In this document: positions 1-10,017 of the stretch, piece after piece
Position numbering within the stretch: position 1 is the first letter of the stretch
Layout: each line of letters begins with the position of its first letter
Assembly (NCBI GenBank): GCA_027306495.1
Contig: DAHUZQ010000071.1
Location: 1 to 43,198, forward strand
Source of the DNA: Actinomycetota bacterium
GTDB taxonomy: Bacteria; Actinomycetota; Actinomycetes; Streptosporangiales; Streptosporangiaceae
Reading direction: 5' to 3'
DNA length: 43,198 bases
The notes under the pieces: model-generated
The model's database searches: none
Told to the model about the DNA's origin: nothing
What the model saw: only the letters and a program-made list of their open reading frames with translations
Made by a program: the position numbers and the translations under genes

Positions 1-2
1 TC

Positions 3-257
3 CGGGAATGGCTGGCTACCCTGCCGCAGTCCCGGCCGGGCGCCCGTGCCGCCGCCTTCGACACCCGCCTGCGGAACCCGCTCGCCGGAAGCGCCGCCCG
101 TTCCATCGCACGCCAACTCCGCCACCACGGCTACCAGCTCGCCGCCAAGCCGGCCGGCTTCACGGTGGATGACGCCGAAGGCCCTCTGCACGCCGGCGAG
201 CGCGACCGCGCGAAGGCCTGGGGCGCGGCAGTCTGCAGCCACGTCCCGGCGAGCTGA
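3..257 (+). CDS. Flavodoxin-domain protein, C-terminal fragment
   Basis: The gene is cut by the left edge of the window, so only the last 84 residues are seen. The frame is open from base 3 to a TGA at 255-257. The fragment resembles the C-terminal half of short actinobacterial flavodoxin-domain proteins: an FDTRL strand, a GSAAR-xIA helix start, a GY strand, then a GPL-GE-RA-WG ending, which closes the FMN-binding fold in that family. Such proteins bind FMN and are thought to act in electron transfer; the substrate is unknown. It lies in the same direction as the methyltransferase 54 bp downstream, but that gene has its own -10 box. The assignment rests on pattern recognition of a fragment. 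Confidence 0.6.
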   Translation, partial: REWLATLPQSRPGARAAAFDTRLRNPLAGSAARSIARQLRHHGYQLAAKPAGFTVDDAEGPLHAGERDRAKAWGAAVCSHVPAS

Positions 258-299
258 GCTGGTCAAGCCACCGGTGCCGGCCGGGTCCGGGCAGCCCGC

Positions 300-305
300 T
301 ACGAT
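300..305 (+). promoter_or_regulatory. -10 box (TACGAT) of a leaderless promoter
   Basis: TACGAT fits the actinobacterial TANNNT -10 consensus and ends exactly 6 nt before the ATG at 312, so transcription would start at or next to the A of the start codon. No Shine-Dalgarno sequence lies before that ATG, which supports leaderless expression. No convincing -35 is visible. Confidence 0.55.
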
Positions 306-311
306 CGCGGC

Positions 312-1037
312 ATGCCGGACAGCCCCGATACCAACGCCGCCGTGTGGAAGTCTGACGAGCAGATTTCCGCCTGGATATCAACCGCCGCCGACCGTGAACG
401 CCGCTATGCCTACCCGCGGCGACTGCTGGCCGAACTGCTGCCCTTCGGCCAGGCAGATGAGTTCACCTTCGTCGATCTCGGCGCCGGGACCGGAGCGGCG
501 TCCAGCGCCGTGCTGGAGCGCTACCCGGCGGCCCGCGCCATCCTGGCGGATTTCTCACCCCAGATGATGGAACAGGGCGCCAGTGCCCTCGCACCGCACG
601 CGGGACGGTATCAGTACGTCGAGTTCGATCTGGCCAGCGGCGACTGGCCCGGTGCCATCCCGGCCACCGTGGACGCCGTGATCAGCTCACTGTGCGTGCA
701 CCATCTGCGCGATGAGCGCAAGCGCGAACTGTTCGGCGAGATCGTGGGCCGGCTGGCGCCGGGTGGGTGGTACCTGAACTTCGACCCGGTCACAGCCCCG
801 GACCCGGTGGCAGAAGCCGAGTGGCAACGGGTGAATGACCGTCGCGACCCCGTGGCGGCGAGCAAGCGTGCCAACCGCACGGCGGAAGAGCAACTGCGCT
901 ACGAGAACCACACCCGGTACATGATCCCGCTGGCTCCGCAGGTCTCCTGGCTCCGCGCCGCCGGGTTCGAAGGCGTGGACGTGTACTGGAAGGAACTCGA
1001 CTATGTCATCTACGGTGGGCGGCGCCCCGCCGCGTAA
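312..1037 (+). CDS. Class I SAM-dependent methyltransferase
   Basis: A 241-residue Rossmann-fold methyltransferase. Motif I (VDLGAGTG, about residues 54-61) binds S-adenosylmethionine. An acidic residue after the second strand (LADFS) would hold the ribose. The region SSLCVHHL followed by LAPGGWYLNFDPV matches motifs II-III and the usual loop over the active site. Length is normal for a stand-alone small-molecule methyltransferase. There is no signal peptide, so it is cytoplasmic. The start is fixed by a leaderless -10 box 6 nt upstream. The acceptor cannot be deduced: neighbours are a flavodoxin-like gene and a protein kinase, and a strong hairpin follows the stop, so it is probably a single-gene transcript. 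Confidence 0.8.
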   Translation: MPDSPDTNAAVWKSDEQISAWISTAADRERRYAYPRRLLAELLPFGQADEFTFVDLGAGTGAASSAVLERYPAARAILADFSPQMMEQGASALAPHAGRYQYVEFDLASGDWPGAIPATVDAVISSLCVHHLRDERKRELFGEIVGRLAPGGWYLNFDPVTAPDPVAEAEWQRVNDRRDPVAASKRANRTAEEQLRYENHTRYMIPLAPQVSWLRAAGFEGVDVYWKELDYVIYGGRRPAA

Positions 1038-1048
1038 GCCATGAGGGA

Positions 1049-1073
1049 CCGGGCGGCCTGGTAAGCCGCCCGG
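1049..1073 (+). terminator. Intrinsic terminator hairpin after the methyltransferase
   Basis: A perfect 9-bp inverted repeat (CCGGGCGGC / GCCGCCCGG) with a 7-nt loop, 11 nt after the stop at 1037. There is no T-run, as is common in high-GC actinobacteria. It separates the methyltransferase from the kinase gene. Confidence 0.6.
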
Positions 1074-1118
1074 GGCCGTGCCCGGTTACCGGCCGTCCCG
1101 GGGTGGCAGAAGTACGGT

Positions 1119-2492
<1,374 letters not shown>

Positions 2493-2879
2493 AGGGGACG
2501 GGCTTGTGAGCATCGGCGTCCCACCGGACGATCACCACCCGGGCCACTGCCGCGTCGTCGCCGCCGGCGGTCAGCACCCGCTCGCGGGTGGTCAGGCTCC
2601 TGGTCCCGATGCTCTCCACCTCGATCGTGACCCTGACCCTTCCGCTGGAGTGGTGGACCTCGGCGCGGAAGTCCACCTCCACCCGGGCGACCACGTACAT
2701 GGGGTCGGTGCCGAGTGTGTGGGCGAAGAAGGCGTCGCGTCCTTCTTCGAGGTAGCTGAGGAAGACCGCGTGGTTGACATGGCCGAGAGCGTCTGTGTCG
2801 CGCCATCTGACATCGACCGAACGCTCAAATGAGGTGCCCATGCGCGGTTCCCTTCGCGGCCACAGTGGTGCGGTTGGCC

Positions 2880-2907
2880 AGCTTAGGAGATCAGCGGGGC
2901 GCGTCCA
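2880..2907 (-). promoter_or_regulatory. Candidate sigma-70-type promoter of the thioesterase gene
   Basis: Reading leftwards, TGGACG (2907-2902) resembles a -35 box and TAAGCT (2885-2880) a -10 box, with a 16-bp spacer. The predicted start lies about 32 nt before the ATG at 2841, leaving room for the Shine-Dalgarno sequence seen there. Confidence 0.45.
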
Positions 2908-2970
2908 TAGGCCCAGATTGCGGCGGCAATCCGCCTCGCCTCCCCCGGGTGGGCGAGAGAACATAGGGGA

Positions 2971-3816
2971 GTGGAACTGCGGCGGGGCGACGGCAGCGTG
3001 ATCGCACTCGAGGTCGTCGGCGAGCACGACGCCGAGCCGGTGCTGTTCTGCCACGGACTGGCCGACTCGCGCCTGTCCGCGCGCTGGTTCCGGCAGGCGG
3101 CCCGCGAGCTGGGGCTGCGCGTGATGGCCCCGGACCGCCCCGGCATCGGCGGCACGGATGCTTACCGGCTGGGCAGGCTCGCGGACTGGGCGGAGGAGGC
3201 GAGTCTGGTCCTGGACGGGCTAGGGGTCGACTCAGTTTCAGTGCTCGGCGTGTCGGGCGGCGGGCCGTTCGCGGCGGCAGTCGCGGCCAGGTTCCCCGGT
3301 CGCGTCCGCAGGCTCGAACTCGTCTCACCGCTCGGCCCGCCCGTATGGCCGACACGGGGCATGGCGACGGGGGAACGGCTCTCCCTCGGCCTCGCCAAGC
3401 GCGTTCCCTCGTTCGGCGGCTGGGCGCTGGGCCGCCTCGCCACGCTGGCGCGCCGCCGGCCACGGCTGTTCCTCAGCCTCGCCGCGTCATCGCTGCCCGA
3501 CATCGACAACCGGGCACTCGCCCAGCCCGCCATGCGCGAGTTGTTCCTGACCAGCTACCTCGAAGCGTTTCGCCGCGGCAGCTGGGGAGTCGCTCAGGAC
3601 CTGCGCGTGCTCACCCGGCCGTGGGGCTTCGATCTGGCCGCCATCACGGTGCCGACCCTGATCAGCCACGGTGACGCCGATACGACGGTCCCCCTCCAGC
3701 ACGCCCGGCTCTACGCGCAGGCGATTCCGGGTGCACGGCTTCAGGTTCACCCTGGTGACGGACACTTCTCCATCCTGCGTGCCGCGCGGGAGATCCTCGG
3801 GGCGCTCACCGGATAG
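2971..3816 (+). CDS. Alpha/beta hydrolase
   Basis: A 281-residue alpha/beta-hydrolase-fold protein. The oxyanion-hole region is FCHGLADSR (about residues 26-34), followed by APDRPGIGGTD. The nucleophile elbow is GVSGGGPFA, where the serine of G-x-S-x-G is expected to attack the substrate. The late catalytic Asp is in SHGDADTTVP and the His in HPGDGHFSI, so the triad is complete. The start is GTG at 2971, with GAGAGA about 10 nt upstream. There is no secretion signal. The substrate cannot be told: the fold covers esterases, epoxide hydrolases and peptidases. The divergent thioesterase shares its 129-bp upstream region. Confidence 0.85.
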   Translation: MELRRGDGSVIALEVVGEHDAEPVLFCHGLADSRLSARWFRQAARELGLRVMAPDRPGIGGTDAYRLGRLADWAEEASLVLDGLGVDSVSVLGVSGGGPFAAAVAARFPGRVRRLELVSPLGPPVWPTRGMATGERLSLGLAKRVPSFGGWALGRLATLARRRPRLFLSLAASSLPDIDNRALAQPAMRELFLTSYLEAFRRGSWGVAQDLRVLTRPWGFDLAAITVPTLISHGDADTTVPLQHARLYAQAIPGARLQVHPGDGHFSILRAAREILGALTG

Positions 3817-3828
3817 CCCCCGGCCGGC

Positions 3829-3844
3829 TGGCCATGCCTGGCCG
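3829..3844 (+). terminator. Weak terminator-like hairpin
   Basis: GGCCA / TGGCC with a 4-nt loop, extendable by one wobble pair, 12 nt after the hydrolase stop. It is short and has no T-run, so it is only a possibility. Confidence 0.3.
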
Positions 3845-3914
3845 CATCCGGTCTGCGCGCAAGCGGCGAGGAGACCAGCGGCCCGCCGTCGTGCTCGCTC
3901 TGGCTTGGCCCGGA

Positions 3915-3920
3915 TAGCTT
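3915..3920 (+). promoter_or_regulatory. -10 box (TAGCTT) of a leaderless promoter
   Basis: TAGCTT fits TANNNT and ends 6 nt before the GTG start at 3927. No Shine-Dalgarno sequence precedes that start, so transcription probably begins at the GTG. Confidence 0.55.
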
Positions 3921-3926
3921 GGTTTC

Positions 3927-4685
3927 GTGACATTTGAGGTTAGTGCGACCGCGTATGCCCGGTTCATGGGGCGCTACTCTGAGCCGCTCGCCCCCTACTT
4001 CGCCGACCTGGCCGGCATCGCCCCGGGGCAGCGGGTGCTGGACGTGGGGTGCGGCCCGGGTGCCCTGGCGGCGGAGCTGGCGCGCAGGCTGGGCACTGAG
4101 TCGGTGTGCGCGGTGGAACCGTCACACTCGTTCGCCGCCGCGGCACGCGAGCGGCTGCCCGGCGTCGACGTGCGCCTCGGGTCTGCGGAGGCCCTTCCCT
4201 TCCCCGACGGCGCTTTCGACGCCACGCTGGCCCAGCTCGTCGTGCATTTCATGACCGACCCGGTCGCGGGCCTGCGCGAGATGAGCCGGGTGACCAGGCC
4301 GGGTGGAACGGTCGCGGCGTGCGTCTGGGACTACGGAAACGGCCGCAGCCCGCTGACCGCCTTCTGGCGCGTGGCCCGGGAACTCGACCCGGCAGCGAGG
4401 GACGGCAGGGAGCGGGCCGGCGCCACCGAAGGCCAACTGGCCAGCCTCTTCACCCAAGCCGGACTGCCAGCCCCGCAGACTGCCACCTTGTCCGTCGCGG
4501 CGGCGTACCCGGCGTTCGGCGACTGGTGGGACTCGCTGTCACTCGGCGTCGGCCCAATCGGTGACTACCTGGACGGCATGACCCACCAGCGCCGCGGCGA
4601 GTTGCGCGAGCACTGCCGCGCCGCGCTGCCCGCTGGGCCGTTCGAGGTGAGCGCAGCGGTGTGGGCGGTGCACAGCCGCGTCTGA
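3927..4685 (+). CDS. Class I SAM-dependent methyltransferase (methyltransferase-11 type)
   Basis: A 252-residue methyltransferase unrelated in detail to the one at 312. Motif I is VLDVGCGPG (about residues 37-45). The acidic ribose-binding residue is in AVEPS, motif II in RLGSAEALPFPDGAFDA, and the post-II motif is RVTRPGGTVAA. This pattern is typical of the UbiE/methyltransferase-11 group acting on small molecules or lipids. The GTG start is supported by the leaderless -10 box. It is convergent with the dehydrogenase gene at 4818; no clear hairpin was found in the 132 bp between them. The acceptor substrate is unknown. Confidence 0.85.
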   Translation: MTFEVSATAYARFMGRYSEPLAPYFADLAGIAPGQRVLDVGCGPGALAAELARRLGTESVCAVEPSHSFAAAARERLPGVDVRLGSAEALPFPDGAFDATLAQLVVHFMTDPVAGLREMSRVTRPGGTVAACVWDYGNGRSPLTAFWRVARELDPAARDGRERAGATEGQLASLFTQAGLPAPQTATLSVAAAYPAFGDWWDSLSLGVGPIGDYLDGMTHQRRGELREHCRAALPAGPFEVSAAVWAVHSRV

Positions 4686-4817
4686 ACCACCGCCGGAATC
4701 CTGCCGCACCTGGGCACCGAGGGCGCGCCGTTCGGGGACCGGATCGCTGGATTGCCGCTGCCGCCGTCAAGGTCCGCAGCCCCGGCCGTGACCCGCCGCT
4801 GGCCCTTCCTGATCACC

Positions 4818-7277
4818 TCACATGCGGATGCGCTCGTTGCCCGGGTCGTACAGAGGCCGCGGCGAGACCACCGCCGGGTAGGTCCGGTCCGCGATCCGCA
4901 CAGCCCACTGGCCGCTGTCCAGGAATGCCCGGCTGACCGGTTCCCCCGCGTCGATCATCGCCAGCCCGACCGCTCCGCCGAGGGTGAACCCATAGGAGGC
5001 GGACCGGATGTAACCGAGTGGCCTGCCATCGCGCAGCACGATCTCACCGTGGAACAGCAGCGGCTCCGGATCGGTCACCAGCACCTGCATCAGCCTGCGG
5101 GTCAGCGGTCCCCGTTCCCGCTGGGCGAGCACCGCGTCGCGGCCGATGAAGCCGCCCGGCTTGCCGAGCGCCACGGCGAAGCCGAGTCCGGCCTCCAGCA
5201 CCGTGTCGGTGTTGTCGATGTCGTGGCCATAGTCGCGGTAACCCTTCTCCATCCGCAGGCTCGCCAGCGCCTTGAGCCCGGCGTGCCGCAGGCCATGAGC
5301 GCGGCCGGCCCCGGTGAGCACGTCGTAGACGTGCTGGGCCTGCTCAGCCGGGATGTACAGCTCATATCCGAGTTCGCCGAGGTAGGTGATGCGGATGCAG
5401 AGCACCCGCGCGAACCCGATCGGGACGACCGCCGCCGACCGGTAGGGGAACGCCTCGTCCGAAAGGTCGGCCTGGGTGACCGCGGCGAGCAGCGCCCGGG
5501 AGCGGGGGCCCTGGATGTTGATCTGGGCGTACCCGGAGGTCACGTCGGTGACGCAGGCGTGGGCACCAGCGAAGTGCCGGCGCATCCAGGTCTCCACGTG
5601 CCGGTGTGCGGTGTCGGAGGCGACCACCCAGAACCGCTCGTCGTCAAGCTTGGTCACCGTGAGGTCGGCCTCCAGTGTCCCGCCCTCGTTGAGCCACTGC
5701 GTGTAGGTGATCCGGCCGCTTTCACCGTTGACCGCGCCCGCGGAGATACGGTCCAGCATCCGGCCGGCGTCGGCACCGGTCACCTCGAACTTGGCCATGA
5801 AGGCCATGTCCATGAGGATCACCCCGGTGCGGGCCGCGTGATGCTCGGCTTCCCAGTACGCATACCAGTCCTGCCGGCCCCAGGACAGGTCGCCGATCTT
5901 GGGCTCCACCCCCTCGGGCGCGTACCAGTCGGCACCCTCCCATCCGCTGACGTCGCGGAAATAGGCCCGCTGCTCCACCAGTCGCTGGTGGATGGGCGAT
6001 ACTTTCGCGCCACGGGCGGTCCGCATGGCCCGGCCCGGGTAGTGGGTCTCGTACACCATCCCCAGTGACTCAACGGTGCGCGTGGCGCGGTACCGGGGAT
6101 TGGCCTGATAGGGGTGCAGCCGGTCGATGTTGATGCCGGTGACGTCGATGTCGGGACGGCCGTCGGCGATCCAGGCTGCGACGGCGCGGCCTATCCCCCC
6201 GCCGGTCAGGATGCCGATGGAGTTCAGCCCAGCCGCGACGAAGTAGTTCTTCAGTTCCGGCGCTTCGCCGATGATCGGCGCCAGGTCTGGGGTGAAGCTC
6301 TCCGGTCCGCAGAAAAACTTCCTGATCCCGGTGTGCTCGGTGATCGGGATGCGCGACATCGCGCGCTCCAGGTAGGGCGCCATCCGATCCCAGTCCGGCG
6401 GCAGTTCGCCGAACGAGAAGCCGGCCGGGATCCCCTCGACCCGCCACGGCGCGCAGACCGGCTCGAACAGGCCGAGCATGAGCCCACCGCCCTCCTCCCG
6501 GTAATAGCCGTAGCTGGCCGGGTCCTCCAGCACCGGCCAGTCCGCGCTCACCTCCTCGATCGGCTCGGTCAGCAGGTAGTAATGCTCTGCGGCCTGCAGC
6601 GGAATGCTCACCCCGGCGAGTTCCCCGAGCTGGCGTGCCCACATCCCGGCGCAGTTGACCACGTACTCGGCTTCGACGTCGCCGTACGGTGTCCGCACCC
6701 CGGTCACCACGCCCCGCTGCTTGCTGAACCCGGTCACCGGGACTCCCTCGATGACGCGCGCCCCGGCCATCCTGGCCCCGCGCGCCAGGGACATCGTCAC
6801 GTCCACCGGGTTGACCCGGCCGTCGGCCGGGATGTAGAAGCCGGCGAGCACGTCGTCCACGCGCGCGAGCGGGAATCTCTCGGCGACCTCGCGTGGAGAG
6901 ATCTCGTGCACCTCCACCCCGCACAGCTCATTGAAGGCGGCGACGCGCCGGTACTCCTCCAGCCGCCCCGGCTCGGTGGCCAGTTCGATCAGGCCGACCC
7001 GCTTCAGCCCGGTTGCCAGTCCCGTTTCCGCCTCGAGCCTGGAGTACAGGTCGGCGGTGTACCTGCGCAGCTCCGTCGAGGTCTGCGACATCGATCCGAA
7101 GGTCGCCATCAGCCCCGCCGCGTGCCAGGTGGTGCCACACGTCAGCCGGTCACGCTCCAGCAGCACCACCTCGATGCCGGCGTGTGCCAGGTGATAGGCG
7201 ACGGACGTGCCGATGATGCCGCCGCCGATCACCACGGCGCGCGCCCGGCCGGGAAGGATGGGGGAAGAGACGGTCAT
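4818..7277 (-). CDS. Dimethylglycine/sarcosine dehydrogenase-type flavoenzyme (FAD + GcvT domains)
   Basis: An 819-residue two-domain enzyme. The N-terminal half is a D-amino-acid-oxidase-type FAD domain: VVIGGGIIGTSVAYHL (about residues 15-30) is the dinucleotide fold, and GTTWHAAGL places His52 where mammalian dimethylglycine and sarcosine dehydrogenases attach FAD covalently. A linker leads to a C-terminal aminomethyltransferase (GcvT-like) domain that binds tetrahydrofolate (LGELGYELYIP, LGKPGGFIGR). Family members oxidatively demethylate an N-methylglycine and pass the one-carbon unit to tetrahydrofolate. Which substrate is used here cannot be decided. A GTG lies 11 codons upstream (7310), but the ATG at 7277 fits family length and has a GGAG about 10 nt before it. 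It appears monocistronic. Confidence 0.88.
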   Translation of the reverse strand: MTVSSPILPGRARAVVIGGGIIGTSVAYHLAHAGIEVVLLERDRLTCGTTWHAAGLMATFGSMSQTSTELRRYTADLYSRLEAETGLATGLKRVGLIELATEPGRLEEYRRVAAFNELCGVEVHEISPREVAERFPLARVDDVLAGFYIPADGRVNPVDVTMSLARGARMAGARVIEGVPVTGFSKQRGVVTGVRTPYGDVEAEYVVNCAGMWARQLGELAGVSIPLQAAEHYYLLTEPIEEVSADWPVLEDPASYGYYREEGGGLMLGLFEPVCAPWRVEGIPAGFSFGELPPDWDRMAPYLERAMSRIPITEHTGIRKFFCGPESFTPDLAPIIGEAPELKNYFVAAGLNSIGILTGGGIGRAVAAWIADGRPDIDVTGINIDRLHPYQANPRYRATRTVESLGMVYETHYPGRAMRTARGAKVSPIHQRLVEQRAYFRDVSGWEGADWYAPEGVEPKIGDLSWGRQDWYAYWEAEHHAARTGVILMDMAFMAKFEVTGADAGRMLDRISAGAVNGESGRITYTQWLNEGGTLEADLTVTKLDDERFWVVASDTAHRHVETWMRRHFAGAHACVTDVTSGYAQINIQGPRSRALLAAVTQADLSDEAFPYRSAAVVPIGFARVLCIRITYLGELGYELYIPAEQAQHVYDVLTGAGRAHGLRHAGLKALASLRMEKGYRDYGHDIDNTDTVLEAGLGFAVALGKPGGFIGRDAVLAQRERGPLTRRLMQVLVTDPEPLLFHGEIVLRDGRPLGYIRSASYGFTLGGAVGLAMIDAGEPVSRAFLDSGQWAVRIADRTYPAVVSPRPLYDPGNERIRM

Positions 7278-7530
7278 AGGGGCTCGCTCCGTTCGCCGGG
7301 GGGTGGTCACGTCACGCCACTGCGGGCTTCCGGCACGGGGGTGCCTAGCTGCATCATCGCCGGGCTGGTGCGGGTGTGTCGATTCCCCGCGGGCGGCGGC
7401 CTCACCCCACCGAATTCACCCACAACGGGCGAGGCATGAGCCACCAGGTGGAACGACGCTGGGGCAAACGCACCGCGCCGCCCTGCTCGCGGACGGCCCG
7501 GGCGGCGGAGCCACCCACCGGGGGGAACTC

Positions 7531-8580
7531 ATGCGTAAAGCAGCGATCGCGTGCGGCGCCGTCGGGCTGGTCTTCTTCCTGGCGGCGGGGCTGCTCGCGT
7601 TCTGGATCACGCCCGCGTTCATCGCCCGGCTGCCAGCCGATTCCAATACCACCCGCACCTACACCGGGACGATCCAGCGGGTGGTCAACCCGGTCGCCCT
7701 GAAACGGGGCGACTTCGCCGCCGCGGTCACGACGAACGTCCCGCAGACCATCCGCCATCAGGTCACGGTCCAGCAGACATCCGGCAACACGGCGCTGGTG
7801 AAGGACTCCAACACGGTCACCACCGGCAGCGGTCAGCGGATCGGTGCCGTGACCGAGCACTACGCGGTGGACCGCACCTCCCTGGAGGCGACCACCAGCC
7901 ACCCGAGTGACTGGGCTGTCAGCAGGGCCAAGGGCCTCACCGTGAACTGGCCCATCCCGACCTCGCGGCAGAACTACACCGGCTGGGAGAACCTGACGCA
8001 GACCACCGTCCCGCTGAAATACGTCCGCCAGGAGCAGCACGCCGGCATCAACACCTACATGTACCAGGCGACTGTGCCTACCACCCCGATCAAGAACCCG
8101 CAGGTGCTGGCGAGCCTGCCTGCCTCGCTGCCTGCCTCGGTGGTGCAGCAGGCGGCCCGGGCGGGCCTCGTCCCCTCCTCACTGGTGCCCTCGCTGAGCA
8201 AGGCGTTCCCGCCCGGCTCGTCGGTGCCGCTGGGCTACACCTACGAGGCGACCACCACCTACTGGGTGGCCCCGGCCACGGGGATCGTAGTCGACCAGTC
8301 CACCAGTGAGCAGCAGACCGGCGGGCTGGCCGTGGCCGGCGGCAAGGTCATCCCGGTGCTGCCGGTGCTGGCCGACACCTATAAGCAGAGCCCATCCAGC
8401 GTGCGGGCGGCGGTCAGTGACGCCAATAACGGTGGCGGCACCATCACGACCTGGGGGACGACGGTGCCGATCATCTGTGCATGCGCCGGGTTCGTCCTGC
8501 TCGTGCTCGCGGCCGTGTTCGCGCTGCGGGGCCGCCGACCGGCCGCCACCCCATTCGCCCGGCGCGCCGGTGTGCCCTGA
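7531..8580 (+). CDS. DUF3068 (PorA-family) membrane-anchored protein
   Basis: A 349-residue protein with a membrane helix at each end: residues about 5-27 (GAVGLVFFLAAGLLAFWIT) and about 312-333 (PIICACAGFVLLVLAAVFAL). The large middle part is Thr/Val-rich, beta-strand-like and presumably outside the membrane, with a short basic cytoplasmic tail. The architecture and blocks such as NTTRTYTGT and GYTYEATTTYWV match DUF3068, a family of unknown role annotated as related to corynebacterial PorA; porin function here is not shown. The ATG at 7531 was chosen over an upstream open frame because a GGGGGAA Shine-Dalgarno lies 4 nt before it and the first helix follows at once. A hairpin follows the gene. 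Confidence 0.75.
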   Translation: MRKAAIACGAVGLVFFLAAGLLAFWITPAFIARLPADSNTTRTYTGTIQRVVNPVALKRGDFAAAVTTNVPQTIRHQVTVQQTSGNTALVKDSNTVTTGSGQRIGAVTEHYAVDRTSLEATTSHPSDWAVSRAKGLTVNWPIPTSRQNYTGWENLTQTTVPLKYVRQEQHAGINTYMYQATVPTTPIKNPQVLASLPASLPASVVQQAARAGLVPSSLVPSLSKAFPPGSSVPLGYTYEATTTYWVAPATGIVVDQSTSEQQTGGLAVAGGKVIPVLPVLADTYKQSPSSVRAAVSDANNGGGTITTWGTTVPIICACAGFVLLVLAAVFALRGRRPAATPFARRAGVP

Positions 8581-8596
8581 CTGGCTGGCGACTTCG

Positions 8597-8622
8597 GGGA
8601 AGGCCGGGAAAGCGGCCTTGCC
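8597..8622 (+). terminator. Terminator hairpin after the DUF3068 gene
   Basis: AAGGCCG / CGGCCTT, a perfect 7-bp stem (8600-8606 and 8613-8619) with loop GGAAAG, extendable by two G-C pairs past one mismatch. It starts 17 nt after the stop. The rest of the 321-bp gap to the next gene (8623-8878) holds nothing I can recognise. Confidence 0.55.
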
Positions 8623-8878
8623 ACGCATGCCCGGAAGTCCTTTCCCGAGTACAGAATCCGGCGCTAGTCTCCTGTCACGGCCATTCAACCGCCCGGCGGC
8701 CGGCCAGCGGAACTTCCGGGCGACCGCCACCAAATACCTCTGCCGCGACCGATGATTCCCGCGGCGCCCCGGCGTCTTAGTCAGCAGCGGTCGCGTTCAG
8801 GCAGGCGGTGCGGCCTGGAGTGTGCCATGTGCCACGACCGCCGCGGCGCTGCCAAGCCGGACGGAGCCGGCGGGCTCG

Positions 8879-8894
8879 GATAATGAGAAAGGGA
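8879..8894 (+). promoter_or_regulatory. Candidate -10 box and Shine-Dalgarno of the BNR-propeller gene
   Basis: GATAAT (8879-8884) resembles a sigma-70 -10 box and is followed by an AG-rich Shine-Dalgarno stretch (GAAAGGGA, about 8886-8893) 7-8 nt before the ATG at 8902. If GATAAT is used, the leader would be only about 10 nt and the Shine-Dalgarno only partly transcribed, so a promoter farther upstream is equally possible. No -35 was recognised. Confidence 0.35.
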
Positions 8895-8901
8895 AGCAAT
8901 C

Positions 8902-10017
8902 ATGGCAAAGGTCCGGGTGCTGGTCGGGACGCGCAAGGGCGCTTTCATCCTGACCTCCGATGGCAAGCGTGAGAAGTGGGAGGTCAGCGGTCCGCACTTC
9001 GGCGGCTGGGAGATCTACCACATGAATGGCTCGCCCGCCGACCCCGCTCGCCTGTACGTGTCGCAGTCCACCGGCTGGTTCGGCCAGATCATCCAGCGCA
9101 GCGACGACGGCGGCGCGACCTGGGCGCCGATGGGCAACGAGTTCGCCTACGACGGCCACTCCGGCGATCACGTCTGGTTCGACGGCACCCCACGGCCGTG
9201 GGAATTCAAGCGGGTCTGGCACCTCGAGCCTTCGTACACCGATCCCGACACCGTCTACGCGGGCATCGAGGACGCGGCGCTGTTCCGCTCCACCGACGGG
9301 GCGAAGTCCTGGCAGGAGATGCCCGGCCTGCGCACGGGCACAGCCGCGGACACCTGGGGCCCCGGTGCCGGTGGGCTGTGCCTGCACACCATCAGGGTGG
9401 ACCCGCGTGACAACGGCCGTGTGTACGCCGCCATCTCGGCAGCGGGGGTGTTCCGCAGCGACGACCACGGCCAGACCTGGCGGCCCGCCAACCGCGGCCT
9501 GCGGTCGGCACAACTGCCCGATGAGGATGTCGAGGTCGGCCACTGCGTGCACCGCATCGCCTTCCACCCGTCCCGGCCGGATGTGCTGTACATGCAGAAG
9601 CACTGGCACGTCATGCGCAGCGACGACGGCGCCGGGTCCTGGCACAAGATCAGCGGCAATCTGCCGACCGACTTCGGGTTCGTGATCGACGTGCACGCGC
9701 ACGAGCCGGAGACGGTCTTCGTGGTCCCCATCAAGTCCGACTCCGAGCACTACCCGCCGGACGGCAGGCTGGCTGTCTACCGCAGCAGGACGGGCGGCGG
9801 CGAGTGGGAGGCGCTGACCAATGGGCTTCCGCAGCAGGATTGCTATGTGAACGTCCTGCGTGACGCGATGTGCGTGGATTCCCTGGACGAGTGCGGCGTG
9901 TACTTCGGCACGACCGGCGGCCAGGTGTACGCCTCCGCCGACGCCGGAGGCTCCTGGGCTCCCATCGTGCGCGACCTGCCGGCGGTCCTGTCGGTGGAAG
10001 TCCAGACCCTGCCATGA
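8902..10017 (+). CDS. Cytoplasmic BNR/Asp-box beta-propeller (sialidase-like fold)
   Basis: A 371-residue protein built of repeated Asp-box (BNR) turns: SDDGGATW (67-74), STDGAKSW (130-137), SDDHGQTW (186-193), SDDGAGSW (240-247), SRTGGGEW (295-302) and SADAGGSW (345-352). About six blades is the usual size of a sialidase-like or WD40/YVTN-like propeller. Each box is preceded by a strand of type VYA/LYM. There is no signal peptide, unlike secreted sialidases, so it should be cytoplasmic. The Arg triad and Tyr of true sialidases were not identified, so glycosidase activity should not be assumed. Its TGA overlaps the ATG of the MoaD-like gene, which implies translational coupling. Confidence 0.8.
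   Translation: MAKVRVLVGTRKGAFILTSDGKREKWEVSGPHFGGWEIYHMNGSPADPARLYVSQSTGWFGQIIQRSDDGGATWAPMGNEFAYDGHSGDHVWFDGTPRPWEFKRVWHLEPSYTDPDTVYAGIEDAALFRSTDGAKSWQEMPGLRTGTAADTWGPGAGGLCLHTIRVDPRDNGRVYAAISAAGVFRSDDHGQTWRPANRGLRSAQLPDEDVEVGHCVHRIAFHPSRPDVLYMQKHWHVMRSDDGAGSWHKISGNLPTDFGFVIDVHAHEPETVFVVPIKSDSEHYPPDGRLAVYRSRTGGGEWEALTNGLPQQDCYVNVLRDAMCVDSLDECGVYFGTTGGQVYASADAGGSWAPIVRDLPAVLSVEVQTLP

Noticed and set aside
4752-7439. Two open frames of about 440 codons opposite the dehydrogenase gene
   Set aside because: The minus-strand enzyme has complete FAD and GcvT domains; the opposite frames have no recognisable motifs and unusual composition.
8902-10017. Secreted sialidase
   Set aside because: Asp boxes are present, but there is no signal peptide and I could not find the arginine triad; the coupled MoaD-like gene also argues for a cytoplasmic role.
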